From Bacteroidota bacterium (GTDB taxonomy: Bacteria > Bacteroidota > Ignavibacteria > Kryptoniales > JAKASW01), in NCBI GenBank assembly GCA_021789755.1, contig JAJYJD010000007.1:1-29487 (forward strand): a stretch of 29,487 bases of DNA, read 5' to 3'. Each line of letters opens with the position of its first letter. The stretch's first letter is position 1. A program made the position numbers and the translations under genes. Of the stretch, positions 10,701 to 17,504 are shown in pieces. The notes beneath the pieces were generated by a model. The model did no database searches. It was not told the origin of the DNA and was given only the letters and a program-made list of their open reading frames with translations.

Positions 10701-11751
10701 TGGAATGAACACTCGGTATGACCGTCATCCGCTTCCCAGATTGGCCTTCCCACGTTATGAAGTAGTAGTTCGTGTCGGAGTAATTATTTATATAGTGCGA
10801 AAACGTCTTCGATGTCCCGTTGTAGCTCCAGCCCTTCGTCCCTCTGCCATAGAACAATACGTAATCGTTCGGACCGAACTTACCCGTGCCGTTTGCATCG
10901 TGCACGTATATCGCATTCTCCACGAGATCTGTCGGCCTCGCCGCCGTCGGATCTTCCGGCAGTTCAGTACCGCCATTGTTGAATATCCTGATCGTACTAA
11001 GCTCTACGTTATCAACCTGTGCCCCTGCTGCCTTCAGCTCGTCGTAGGTGAGCTTGTATATGCCGCTCTGGTAAACCGACATTTTATACCATGTCCCCTG
11101 TGCCAGCACACTTGCCGCCGCTGTTTTCAGAAGCCGCGACGGCCCCGCCACGAATGCGTCCTTCACCTGATCGTAGTTCACAAGGGTCCCCGAAAGCAAA
11201 GGATCCGCAGCCGCAGTCACTGTTTGAGTCCCCATCCCTACAGATGTCACCTGGAATACGACTCGTGTGAGAAGCTCGTATGAACCCGACGTGCTGTCGT
11301 ATGAATAAGGATACACTCTTATCCTCGCCACAAAATGCTTCCGCTGGTCGAACGGCTTATCGTAACCGACAAACTGTGATACTGCCTGTGCCTTCAGCTC
11401 CGGGGGTACAACGGGACTTCTCGGCGGCTCCATCATCTGCACCGTCCTGTAGTCCGTCTGAACAACCTGTACCTGGATCTGATTAGAGAACACTCCCACC
11501 ATTACAGGAATAAACGACCTGACATATCCCCCGTGTGAGTCGAACTCAGGCACAGCGTCTCTGTACAAAATCTGAAGTGACTTCGCGCCGTTTACCATGA
11601 TCGTGTCCGCGCCAAGCGAATCCGGCGTGACCTCTATAGTGATCGAGCTACCGCTCTGTGACAGTACCGTCACTGACCTGTTGTTCTGCGCAAGCGCGAC
11701 TCCGACGATCAGCAGGATGACAAGTCCTGCTTTAGCTGATACTTTCCTCAT
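7756..11751 (-). CDS. porU: PorU, C25-family type IX secretion sortase
   Basis: PorU is the gingipain-like cysteine transpeptidase that removes the C-terminal signal of T9SS cargo at the cell surface and attaches the cargo to lipopolysaccharide. Numbered from the ATG at 11751, the catalytic histidine is H845 (NFVGHGAPNVWSY) and the nucleophile is C880 (AATCDFSRDDDP); the spacing of 35 is close to that of gingipains. The protein has 1331 residues, with a signal peptide (MRKVSAKAGLVILLIVGVALAQ) and a T9SS-like C-terminal domain (YNYPDPFRNGTAF..., ending MAVVR). The frame opens at a GTG at 11799, but that codon lies inside a leader hairpin. The ATG at 11751 has GAGAGG just upstream and gives a clean signal peptide, so it was chosen. 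It is the first gene of the operon. Confidence 0.93.
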   Translation of the reverse strand: MRKVSAKAGLVILLIVGVALAQNNRSVTVLSQSGSSITIEVTPDSLGADTIMVNGAKSLQILYRDAVPEFDSHGGYVRSFIPVMVGVFSNQIQVQVVQTDYRTVQMMEPPRSPVVPPELKAQAVSQFVGYDKPFDQRKHFVARIRVYPYSYDSTSGSYELLTRVVFQVTSVGMGTQTVTAAADPLLSGTLVNYDQVKDAFVAGPSRLLKTAAASVLAQGTWYKMSVYQSGIYKLTYDELKAAGAQVDNVELSTIRIFNNGGTELPEDPTAARPTDLVENAIYVHDANGTGKFGPNDYVLFYGRGTKGWSYNGTSKTFSHYINNYSDTNYYFITWEGQSGKRMTVIPSVHSSSYYRPETFTSGVFQDSSMFNLLGSGQNWYGPELQPPNTSVDNSTYLYQNKLYGLDQTQNITYRLALASRSDLGTINYFTISENATGTQLGTVQGQTVDMTSINSDIGYFAYPLATQTFTGTGNLPLDLSILKITYSATSTSSIAYIDWIEILYHRYFQSVNDVLDFYSPDTSKNVYYSVGGFSSDSVRVFDVSDFSNVEMVEPDSVSNGTAYFGTQAISGSRKEFYAVGDKGYLSVPVISSVGNSKLRSQLAGADLIIITAPQFVSEADELSNWKQSNDGLKTTVVTTTDIYNEFGCGIPDPTAIRDYLKYSYTNDQLTPSYVILFGAGSYDYKSIAAQDTEFVPPYESQESLYQVNTYATDDYFVQFTAPLMQTPISMVIGRLPARNEEDAKALVSKIEEYESSPDYGSWRNLITFVGDQGITTLGGDDGPLHTNAADALAQYFTPSSFDKRKIYLVLYPVVNTAQGRRIPQAASDIVNQINQGTLVINFVGHGAPNVWSYTHVFENAVTIPQLTNKNRLAVFVAATCDFSRDDDPTQPSGGELLVNSSQGGAIGVISATRVVYSSDNETINQDLFTKLFAQDAQRNPVRIGEALFNAKQLDYQLLTYIKYNYLGDPTVRLGMPKYYANIDSLNGQSLVQMRYIRALDKLDIKGTVYHPDGTVWNNLSSTGLVTIYDSDKLVYVPLWNMSYSFQGSILFRGQISIDGGRFEAQTVIPSDISYSNQQGKIELYFQGGGSDGLGYTRNVIVGGTDTNVTNNHVAPQISIFFDSRDFKNGDVVSANPTMIVDLHAVNGLNLSDVAVGHSLEATFDGQESVNLAPYYTGKLNSYQDGTVTYPVTSDLSYGQHSVTVQAFDVFNNPAEESATFDVETDTTLSIRNVYNYPDPFRNGTAFTFQRTAAGGAGEPVNVTIKVFTISGRLIKTIKAYGITDTFVKIDWDGLDDEGDRLANGVYLYKVIATTIDGAYSSEALGKMAVVR

Positions 11752-11772
11752 CCACCTCTCAATAAGAAAAAA

Positions 11773-11810
11773 GCCGAATCCCGTGCAGACCTTGCGCACC
11801 GAAATTCGGC
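11773..11810 (-). terminator. Terminator-like hairpin in the porU leader (proximal)
   Basis: On the minus strand GCCGAAT (11810-11804) pairs with ATTCGGC (11779-11773). The inner arms UUC/GGG and GUGC/GCAC continue the stem around a 9-base loop, and CTTTTTTCTTATT follows at once. This is a standard intrinsic-terminator shape, yet it lies only about 20 bases before the porU start and downstream of the porU promoter, so it looks like an attenuator rather than the end of the preceding gene. No folding energy was computed. Confidence 0.65.
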
Positions 11811-11818
11811 AAGAAAAA

Positions 11819-11865
11819 GTTCGTCAAAGGTCTACAGCAACGTCGATTTTAAACCTTTAACGAAC
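11819..11865 (-). other. 13-bp hairpin in the porU leader (distal)
   Basis: GUUCGUUAAAGGU (11865-11853) pairs with ACCUUUGACGAAC (11831-11819) over 13 positions with one G-U pair and a 21-base loop. A run of U residues (TTTTTCTT) follows. The 3' arm plus adjacent loop (11836-11827) can also pair with the loop and inner stem of the next hairpin (11793-11784) over 10 bases with one G-U. The two pairings exclude each other, as in attenuators and riboswitches. It matches no known riboswitch consensus that I recall. Confidence 0.6.
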
Positions 11866-11890
11866 CTTCGCTAAGTATTCCTTTTTGAAA

Positions 11891-11919
11891 AATATAGCAG
11901 GAATCGGAAGATGTGTCAA
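11891..11919 (-). promoter_or_regulatory. Sigma-70-type promoter of the porU operon
   Basis: A perfect -35 TTGACA (11919-11914) is separated by 17 bases from a -10 TATATT (11896-11891). Transcription should begin near 11885, giving a leader of roughly 130 nt before the porU ATG. This is the best promoter match in the window. Confidence 0.7.
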
Positions 11920-11955
11920 GTGACGAACGGAACAAGCCATGTTAAAAGAAGCGCC

Positions 11956-12267
11956 CTAAAAGAGCTTTTGTTTCCCCACGATAATGTCTCGAAACATAAC
12001 CCAATCGCCCATAAGACTGTAGAATGGGTATTTGAAGGTGGCCGGCTTGTTTTTCTCGAAGAAAAAATGGCCGAACCAGGCAAAGCCGTATCCGAACACC
12101 GGTATCATAACAATCCATAACGGGTCGAAAGTGAGGATGAATCTGATCAGGGACAATAGAACAAGTAGGCTCCCGGCGAAATGCATTCGTCTGCACCACG
12201 CTGTGCTGTGTTCGGAAAGGTAGAACGGATAGAACTGCGAGAAACTCTCAAAGCGCTCAGCCGTCAT
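11956..12267 (-). CDS. DUF962 / Mpo1-like membrane protein
   Basis: This 103-residue protein has the DUF962 signature: an N-terminal EHSTAWCRRMHF, a hydrophobic segment (LLVLLSLIRFIL), a second segment (WIVMIPVFGYGFAWFGHFFF), then EKNKPATFKYPFYSLMGDW. Yeast Mpo1, from the same family, is an iron-dependent dioxygenase acting on 2-hydroxy fatty acids; the histidines here (in EHS, RMHF and GHFFF) are candidate metal ligands. Whether the bacterial protein has that activity is inference. It is normal in length for short bacterial members. A strong ribosome binding site (GGAGGAG) precedes the ATG. It lies downstream of tRNA-Glu on the same strand and may share its transcript. The porU promoter begins within 40 bases of its end. 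Confidence 0.85.
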   Translation of the reverse strand: MTAERFESFSQFYPFYLSEHSTAWCRRMHFAGSLLVLLSLIRFILTFDPLWIVMIPVFGYGFAWFGHFFFEKNKPATFKYPFYSLMGDWVMFRDIIVGKQKLF

Positions 12268-12343
12268 CGTCTCCTCCTATAGAATTGAAGTTGAATATAC
12301 TAGCGGGACATATGAAAACCGCATAATGGAAGACGGTGAGAGG

Positions 12344-12419
12344 TGGCGTCCCCAAGGGGATTTGAACCCCTGTTACCGCCGTGAAAGGGCGATGTCCTGG
12401 GCCACTAGACGATGGGGAC
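12344..12419 (-). tRNA. tRNA-Glu (UUC)
   Basis: The minus strand folds as a 76-nt cloverleaf. The acceptor stem GTCCCCA pairs with TGGGGAC, followed by discriminator G and an encoded CCA. The anticodon loop CTTTCAC carries TTC, and the T arm is CAGGGG TTCAAAT CCCCT. It closely resembles E. coli tRNA-Glu. Confidence 0.95.
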
Positions 12420-12424
12420 TGAAA

Positions 12425-12582
12425 AGCTGATAGCTCGTCGCTCATAGCCGAAGGTTCATCATCATGAGCGAAGCGAGACGTGTTTCCCGCGAGGATCAAT
12501 TTAGAGTTCGCGCAACGATTTATCAAGGGCTATTACCTCCGCAGCAGGCTACCAACTCACGGCTTTCAGCTATGAGCCGTCG
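12425..12582. repeat. Degenerate inverted-repeat intergenic element
   Basis: The gap between dienelactone hydrolase and tRNA-Glu holds two related arms. GCTCATAGC at 12440-12448 (within AGCTGATAGCTCGTCGCTCA) is the exact reverse complement of GCTATGAGC at 12569-12577 (within CGGCTTTCAGCTATGAGCCG). The AGCTGATAGC/GCTATGAGC wording is that of degenerate intergenic repeats. Copies elsewhere in the genome cannot be tested here. Confidence 0.4.
12498..12526 (-). promoter_or_regulatory. Promoter of tRNA-Glu
   Basis: A -35 TTGATA (12526-12521) and a -10 TAAATT (12503-12498) are separated by 17 bases. The predicted start near 12491 leaves a leader of about 70 nt before the tRNA. The same -10 hexamer and spacing occur before tRNA-Arg. 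Confidence 0.5.
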
Positions 12583-12590
12583 CCCGGGAT

Positions 12591-13343
12591 TTACCTCATG
12601 AGATGCTTATGCAGGAAAGTGTAGATGTTCTTCCAGGCCAGCTCTGCCTGCGCCTCATCATACACGTCCGGATTGTTCGGGTTCATGAAGGCATGGTTGA
12701 CGCCGGGATACTCGTGGAACTCGACGGACTTTCCGTCGGCTATCATCGCCGCTTCAAACTCTTTACCCATTTTGACCGTATAAGTCATATCTTTCTCTGC
12801 GAAATTGCACAACACAGGACAGTCTATCGCCTCCACTTCCGTTTTCGTCGTGCCTACCTTGCCGTAATTGATGACGCAGGCCGCAAGCTTCGGGAGATTC
12901 GTCGCCGCGATGTATGAGTACGAACCTCCCATGCACCAGCCGATGACGCCGACCCTCGAAGAGTTCACATCTTTCAAGCCTGCGAGGTAACCGAATGCAG
13001 CCTTCAGATCCGTTACCGCTCTTTCAGGCGGGACGGACATCATCAGCTTATACGCCTCTTGAGATGTTTCAGCAAGATGGCCGCGATAGAGATCGATTGC
13101 CAGGGCGACATAGCCGTGCCTCGCAAACTCTCTTGCGTTCTGCCTTATCCAATCGCGGAGCCCCCACCACTCGTGGATGACGATCAGCGCCGGATGTTTT
13201 CCGGCTCCGTCGGGCATTGCAAGATAAGCTGAAACAGTGTCGGTGCCGCTGACATAACTGACGTTAATCGTTTTGATTCCCTGCGCGCCCGCAAGCCCCG
13301 CAAAAGCGAATACAGCCAGCACGCTTAGAAAGCTCCTCCTCAT
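12591..13343 (-). CDS. Exported dienelactone hydrolase family protein
   Basis: This 250-residue alpha/beta hydrolase has the dienelactone hydrolase triad: nucleophile C137 in GWCMGG, D185 in AEKDMTY and H217 in GVNHAFM. E58 in IHEWWG is the conserved glutamate that orients the cysteine in this family. Unlike cytoplasmic ClcD enzymes it starts with a signal peptide (MRRSFLSVLAVFAFAGLAGAQ), so it should act in the periplasm. The substrate is unknown; many such proteins are annotated carboxymethylenebutenolidase only by homology, and no aromatic degradation genes are nearby. The ribosome binding site AGGAGGAGG lies immediately before the ATG. It follows the glutaredoxin-like gene by 24 bases and is probably the last gene of the dnaE-trxA transcript. 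Confidence 0.88.
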   Translation of the reverse strand: MRRSFLSVLAVFAFAGLAGAQGIKTINVSYVSGTDTVSAYLAMPDGAGKHPALIVIHEWWGLRDWIRQNAREFARHGYVALAIDLYRGHLAETSQEAYKLMMSVPPERAVTDLKAAFGYLAGLKDVNSSRVGVIGWCMGGSYSYIAATNLPKLAACVINYGKVGTTKTEVEAIDCPVLCNFAEKDMTYTVKMGKEFEAAMIADGKSVEFHEYPGVNHAFMNPNNPDVYDEAQAELAWKNIYTFLHKHLMR

Positions 13344-13367
13344 TTCCTCCTCCTGCCGATTCTTTAT

Positions 13368-13622
13368 TTATTGTTTTATATCCAGTTCCCTGGCGAGCTC
13401 CGCCAAAGGCGGATTGAACAGATACTTTCCGTCTGCTTCGATGGTGGGAATCACTCGCCTTCCGCCGCTGGTCCTTATGACAAGAGATTCGGCATCGGGA
13501 TCCAGGTCTATGTCTATTTCCTCGTACTTCACGTTATGGGAATCCAGGAACCTCTTTGCATTTTTGCAATCCGGGCACCACGATGTGGTGTATATCTTTA
13601 ATCTTCTTTCTGCATCACTCAT
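13368..13622 (-). CDS. Glutaredoxin-like / mycoredoxin-like protein
   Basis: This 84-residue thioredoxin-fold protein has the redox motif CPDC (C16, C19) after YTTSW and the cis-proline loop RRVIPTI. The length fits short glutaredoxins, NrdH and mycoredoxins; the CPDC motif and the GGRRVIPT loop resemble the glutaredoxin-like family used for thiol-disulfide exchange. No signal peptide is present, so it acts in the cytoplasm. Its electron donor cannot be told from the sequence. It lies 84 bases after trxA and 24 before the hydrolase, all on the same strand, suggesting co-transcription of two thiol-redox genes behind dnaE. Confidence 0.85.
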   Translation of the reverse strand: MSDAERRLKIYTTSWCPDCKNAKRFLDSHNVKYEEIDIDLDPDAESLVIRTSGGRRVIPTIEADGKYLFNPPLAELARELDIKQ

Positions 13623-13706
13623 AGAATCTCTTCGTTGCTATAGTTCTACTATTTGCTATTTCACATGGTAAACCAGAGTGGTAGTCGTCAGCTCCCAACC
13701 GAAAAA

Positions 13707-14036
13707 TCAATTGCGTTCGAGCACCCTTTTGATTTTGTCGACAAGCATCGACTTGGGGACAGCTCCGACGAGCTGGTCGGCAACCTGGCCATTATCGAAG
13801 ATCAGGAGCGTCGGGATACTCATGATCCCGTAGGACATCGCAATTTCCCTGTTTGCGTCCACGTCCAGCTTCGCGACTTTCAGTTTACCGTTATATTCCT
13901 TCGCAAGCTCCTCGACGACCGGCGCGATCATCCTGCACGGTGCACACCAGGATGCCCAAAAATCCACGAGGACAGGCACGTTGCTTTTGACTACTTCGGA
14001 ATCAAAATTCTGAGTACTGACTACGACCGGCTTCAT
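13707..14036 (-). CDS. trxA: Thioredoxin
   Basis: This is a complete 109-residue classical thioredoxin. The active site WCAPC (C31, C34) replaces the more common WCGPC, and the cis-proline P75 sits in MSIPTLLIF. The buried aspartate D25 (VDFWA) and FDNGQ are also family features. There is no signal peptide, so it is the cytoplasmic protein disulfide reductase that feeds ribonucleotide reductase, methionine sulfoxide reductase and peroxiredoxins. The ribosome binding site is GGAAGGAA, about 11 bases before ATG. It starts 28 bases after the dnaE stop codon. Confidence 0.95.
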   Translation of the reverse strand: MKPVVVSTQNFDSEVVKSNVPVLVDFWASWCAPCRMIAPVVEELAKEYNGKLKVAKLDVDANREIAMSYGIMSIPTLLIFDNGQVADQLVGAVPKSMLVDKIKRVLERN

Positions 14037-14064
14037 GCTAAAAGTTCCTTCCGCAATTTTTGTT

Positions 14065-17000
14065 TCAAGAAAGTAATTTTATGTTTTCTCTTCCAAAGAG
14101 GTTAAAAAGCGCATCCAGGAGCTGTCGATCGGGATTAACGCTGTATGCGTTCGACCTGAATATCATAGGTTTCGACTCTCCATTAGTAACACTGAAAAAT
14201 ATCGAGCAATTCCCGCGGGAATAGTTTCCCAGCATCTGTTTAAGCGAGGAAAGCAGTTCTTTCGACCGGGCGCTCGAGTCTATGGAGACAGCGATGCTTC
14301 TGGTAAGTCTCGAAGCCGCTTCCTCGAGGGGATAAGCGTCGCTTGCCATGATTCGGACAGAATCGCCGTTCGACTCCGCCTTCCCTGTAACGAGTATTAT
14401 CGAATCGGGAAACAATATGTTCTGAAATTTCGAAAATGCGTCCGAGAAGAATATCAACTCACCCTTGCCGGTGAAATCTTCCAGCTGGACGAATGCCATC
14501 GTGTTCCCTTTGCGGTCGATTTTACGCCTGACGTCGACGACAATTCCGGCTGCACGCGCAGAGGCGCCCTCGACGACAGTACTCGAATCGCCGAGCCGGA
14601 TATTCGTGAAGGAATTGTATTCCTGTTCAAACTTGAGGAGAGGATGACCCGATATGTAGACGCCGAGAAGCTCCTTTTCGCGGTTCAGCCTCTCGCCCTG
14701 GCTCCACTCCTCTTTTTCGACCAGCGCCGGATAGGTCGCAAATTTTTTCTGCTCCCCGACAAGAACGTCGAACAGCGAGGACTGTGAGCTGCTGCGGCTT
14801 TCCTGGGCGGACTGTCCGAATTGCACGATGCGCTCGAATGAGGCGTCCAGGACCGCACGCCTGTGGCCAAGTGAATCAAATGCGCCGGCTTTAACGAGGC
14901 TTTCGAGTGCCCTCTTGTTAACTGCCCTCAGGTCGACGCGTGACACGAAATCGAAAACTGTCTCGTACTTTCCGCCTTCGTTCCTGGCTCTGATTATCTC
15001 CTCGGCTGCTCCTACGCCGACGTTCCTTATCGCACTCAGCCCGAACCTGAGCATGCCGTTTACCACCGAGAAAGTTGCGATGCTCTCGTTTACGTCCGGA
15101 CCCAGAACCGTTATGCCCAGCTTCCTGCATTCATCGAGAAGGAGCGTCATCTTGTTTATGTCGCCAATATCGCTCGTGAGAGTCGCAGCCAGAAATTCCG
15201 CCGCGTAATACGTCTTCAGATAAGCCGTCTGGTAAGCCACGACTGCGTAGGCCGCTGCGTGAGATTTGTTGAAGCCGTACGAGGCGAACTTGTCTATTAA
15301 ATCGAATATCTCCCCGGCAAGCTTGCGGTCGATGGATTTTGTGGCGGCGCCTTCGACAAACAACTTCTTTTGTTCTGCCATCAGGTCCTTGTCTTTCTTG
15401 CCCATGGCGCGTCTCATCATGTCCGCCTGGGCAAGCGTGAAGCCTGCAACCTCGCTGGCTATCTGCATCACCTGTTCCTGATAGACCATTACTCCATACG
15501 TGGGACGGAGGACCTTTTCCATGTTCGGATGCAGATACTCGATCGGCTTCCTCCCGATCTTCCTGTCGATGAAGTCGTCGATCATGTCCATCGGACCCGG
15601 CCGGTAAAGAGCGTTCATCGCTATAATGTCGTCGATCGACGACGGCTTCAGCTTCTTGAGATACTCCTGCATCTTGGAACTTTCAAACTGGAACACCGCA
15701 ACAGTCTGGCCCGCAGCAAAAAGCTCGTAGACCTTCGGATCGTCGTAAGGGATACCGTTGAGATCGATATCCTTACCGTGATTTTCCCTGATGAGCCGGA
15801 GAGTGTCCTCGAGCACCGTGAGCGTCCGCAGCCCAAGGAAGTCCATCTTGAGCAGGCCGATCTCCTCGAGGCTCTTGTACTCATACTGGGTGATGACTTC
15901 TGTAGAAGGAGTTTTGTAGAGCGGTACGTAGTCCGTAATTATTCCCGGGGCAATCACGACTCCGGCCGCATGCGTGCCGACATTACGGTTAGTCCCTTCG
16001 AGCACGAGCGAATATTCGATAAGCTGCTTTATCTTCGGGTCGTTGCTTCCTTTTACCCAGCGGAGTTCCGGTATCGTGTCGATCGCTTCCTGAAGCGGCG
16101 TCACCCTGCCAAGTATGACGGGGATCTGCTTGGTAATCGAGTCGATCGTCGAAAGCGGAATTCCGAGGACTCTGCCGACATCTTTAAGGACCGCCCGCGA
16201 CGAAAGCGTTCCGAATGTCACTATCTGACAGACGGACTCTTCCCCGTACTTTTCCTTCACATATTCTATGACCCTGTCGCGCTTATTGTCCGCAAAGTCG
16301 ACGTCGATATCCGGCATCGACACGCGCTGCGGATTCAGGAATCTTTCGAACAGCAGGCCGTACTGGAGCGGATCCACATCCGTGATTCCCAGTGAATAGG
16401 AGACGATGCTTCCGGCAGCACTTCCCCTTCCCGGTCCGACACGTACTCCCATGCCCTTCGCGGCATTGATGAAATCCTGCACCACGAGAAAGTAGCCGGC
16501 GAAACCCATCTTCTTTATGGTTTGAATCTCGTGCTCGAACCTCTTTTCGATCTCAGGGGTGATTTCAGTGTATCTTTTTTCCAGGCCGGCGCGGGACAGC
16601 TTCTCAAAATACTCCTCAGGACTCGCTACGCCGGCACCGGCAGGAATCGGAAAACGCGGCATGAGATCCTGTTTGAGTTCCAGCTTCAGATCGCACTTGT
16701 CTGCGATTTCGAGCGTGTTTTCAAGCGCTTCCGGCCCGAAATCATAGTCCGCGAATGCCTTCTCCATCTCTTCAGAACTCTTGAAATAAAATTCCGGGAC
16801 CTTATAGCGAAGCTCGGTCGGATCCTTCGTGCCGTTGCTGGACTGAGAAATGTTGAGAAGTATATTGTGAGGCACCGCATGCTCCCGGGCGAGGTAGTGT
16901 CCGTCATTCACAGCCACCAGCTTCGAGCCAATTTCCTTCGCAATCCCCGGCATCGCTGCCAGCACGCGTTTTTCTTCGTCCAGACCGTGGCTGTGCACTT

Positions 17001-17502
17001 CGAGGTAGTAATCATCCCCGAAAAGATCTTTATACATGCGCGCCGATTTCCTCGCATGTTCAATATCACCCTCGACGATCGGCTCTGAAACAGGTCCGCT
17101 CAGGCATCCGCTCAATGCGATCAGCCCATCGTGATGTTGACTCAGCAGCTCGAAGTCAATTCTCGGCTTGTAGTAATAGCCGTCGAGATGGGCCGTGGAA
17201 ATAAGCTTTACCAGGTTTTTGTATCCGGTATAGTTTTTGACGAGGATGGTGAGATGGTTGTAGCCGTTCTTCTCGGTCCTTTTTCCCTTGGCCACATACA
17301 TTTCGCAGCCTACTATCGGCTTGATGCCGGCTTTCTTAGCGTGTTTGTAGAATTCCACCGCGCCGAATACCACGCCGTGGTCGGTGAGCGCAAGGGCCGG
17401 CATCTTGAATTCAACGGCGCGCTTGATCATGTCGCCTATCTGGGTTGCGCCGTCCAGGAGGCTGTAATGTGAATGATTATGCAGATGTACGAATTGAGGC
17501 AT
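14065..17502 (-). CDS. dnaE: DNA polymerase III alpha subunit
   Basis: This replicative polymerase subunit has 1145 residues. The N-terminal PHP domain begins FVHLHNHSHYSLLDGA and keeps the metal-binding histidines. The catalytic aspartates D398 and D400 lie in MPDIDVDFA, matching E. coli D401 and D403, and ALYRPGPMDMIDDF carries the third. Helix-hairpin-helix and OB-fold regions follow (AAGIVVDVRRKID...GKGELIFFSD near 950-1000). The frame is open to 17640, but the start there would overlap the upstream gene by 136 bases. MPQFVHLHNHS at 17502 is the usual DnaE beginning, lying 2 bases after the upstream stop. No ribosome binding site is visible, so reinitiation from the lipoprotein gene is likely. 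It is of the DnaE1 type, without PolC's exonuclease insert. Confidence 0.96.
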   Translation of the reverse strand: MPQFVHLHNHSHYSLLDGATQIGDMIKRAVEFKMPALALTDHGVVFGAVEFYKHAKKAGIKPIVGCEMYVAKGKRTEKNGYNHLTILVKNYTGYKNLVKLISTAHLDGYYYKPRIDFELLSQHHDGLIALSGCLSGPVSEPIVEGDIEHARKSARMYKDLFGDDYYLEVHSHGLDEEKRVLAAMPGIAKEIGSKLVAVNDGHYLAREHAVPHNILLNISQSSNGTKDPTELRYKVPEFYFKSSEEMEKAFADYDFGPEALENTLEIADKCDLKLELKQDLMPRFPIPAGAGVASPEEYFEKLSRAGLEKRYTEITPEIEKRFEHEIQTIKKMGFAGYFLVVQDFINAAKGMGVRVGPGRGSAAGSIVSYSLGITDVDPLQYGLLFERFLNPQRVSMPDIDVDFADNKRDRVIEYVKEKYGEESVCQIVTFGTLSSRAVLKDVGRVLGIPLSTIDSITKQIPVILGRVTPLQEAIDTIPELRWVKGSNDPKIKQLIEYSLVLEGTNRNVGTHAAGVVIAPGIITDYVPLYKTPSTEVITQYEYKSLEEIGLLKMDFLGLRTLTVLEDTLRLIRENHGKDIDLNGIPYDDPKVYELFAAGQTVAVFQFESSKMQEYLKKLKPSSIDDIIAMNALYRPGPMDMIDDFIDRKIGRKPIEYLHPNMEKVLRPTYGVMVYQEQVMQIASEVAGFTLAQADMMRRAMGKKDKDLMAEQKKLFVEGAATKSIDRKLAGEIFDLIDKFASYGFNKSHAAAYAVVAYQTAYLKTYYAAEFLAATLTSDIGDINKMTLLLDECRKLGITVLGPDVNESIATFSVVNGMLRFGLSAIRNVGVGAAEEIIRARNEGGKYETVFDFVSRVDLRAVNKRALESLVKAGAFDSLGHRRAVLDASFERIVQFGQSAQESRSSSQSSLFDVLVGEQKKFATYPALVEKEEWSQGERLNREKELLGVYISGHPLLKFEQEYNSFTNIRLGDSSTVVEGASARAAGIVVDVRRKIDRKGNTMAFVQLEDFTGKGELIFFSDAFSKFQNILFPDSIILVTGKAESNGDSVRIMASDAYPLEEAASRLTRSIAVSIDSSARSKELLSSLKQMLGNYSRGNCSIFFSVTNGESKPMIFRSNAYSVNPDRQLLDALFNLFGRENIKLLS

Positions 17503-17504
17503 GT

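Noticed and set aside
11752..11799. GTG start for porU at 11799, adding 16 residues
   Set aside because: The codon lies within the leader hairpin, has no ribosome binding site, and spoils an otherwise normal signal peptide starting at 11751.
12257..12526. 89-residue minus-strand open frame across tRNA-Glu
   Set aside because: It runs through the tRNA gene and its promoter and has no protein-like features.
15370..16395. 341-residue plus-strand open frame inside dnaE
   Set aside because: Antisense shadow of a highly conserved gene; the sequence is rich in Arg/His/Val as expected for a reversed frame.
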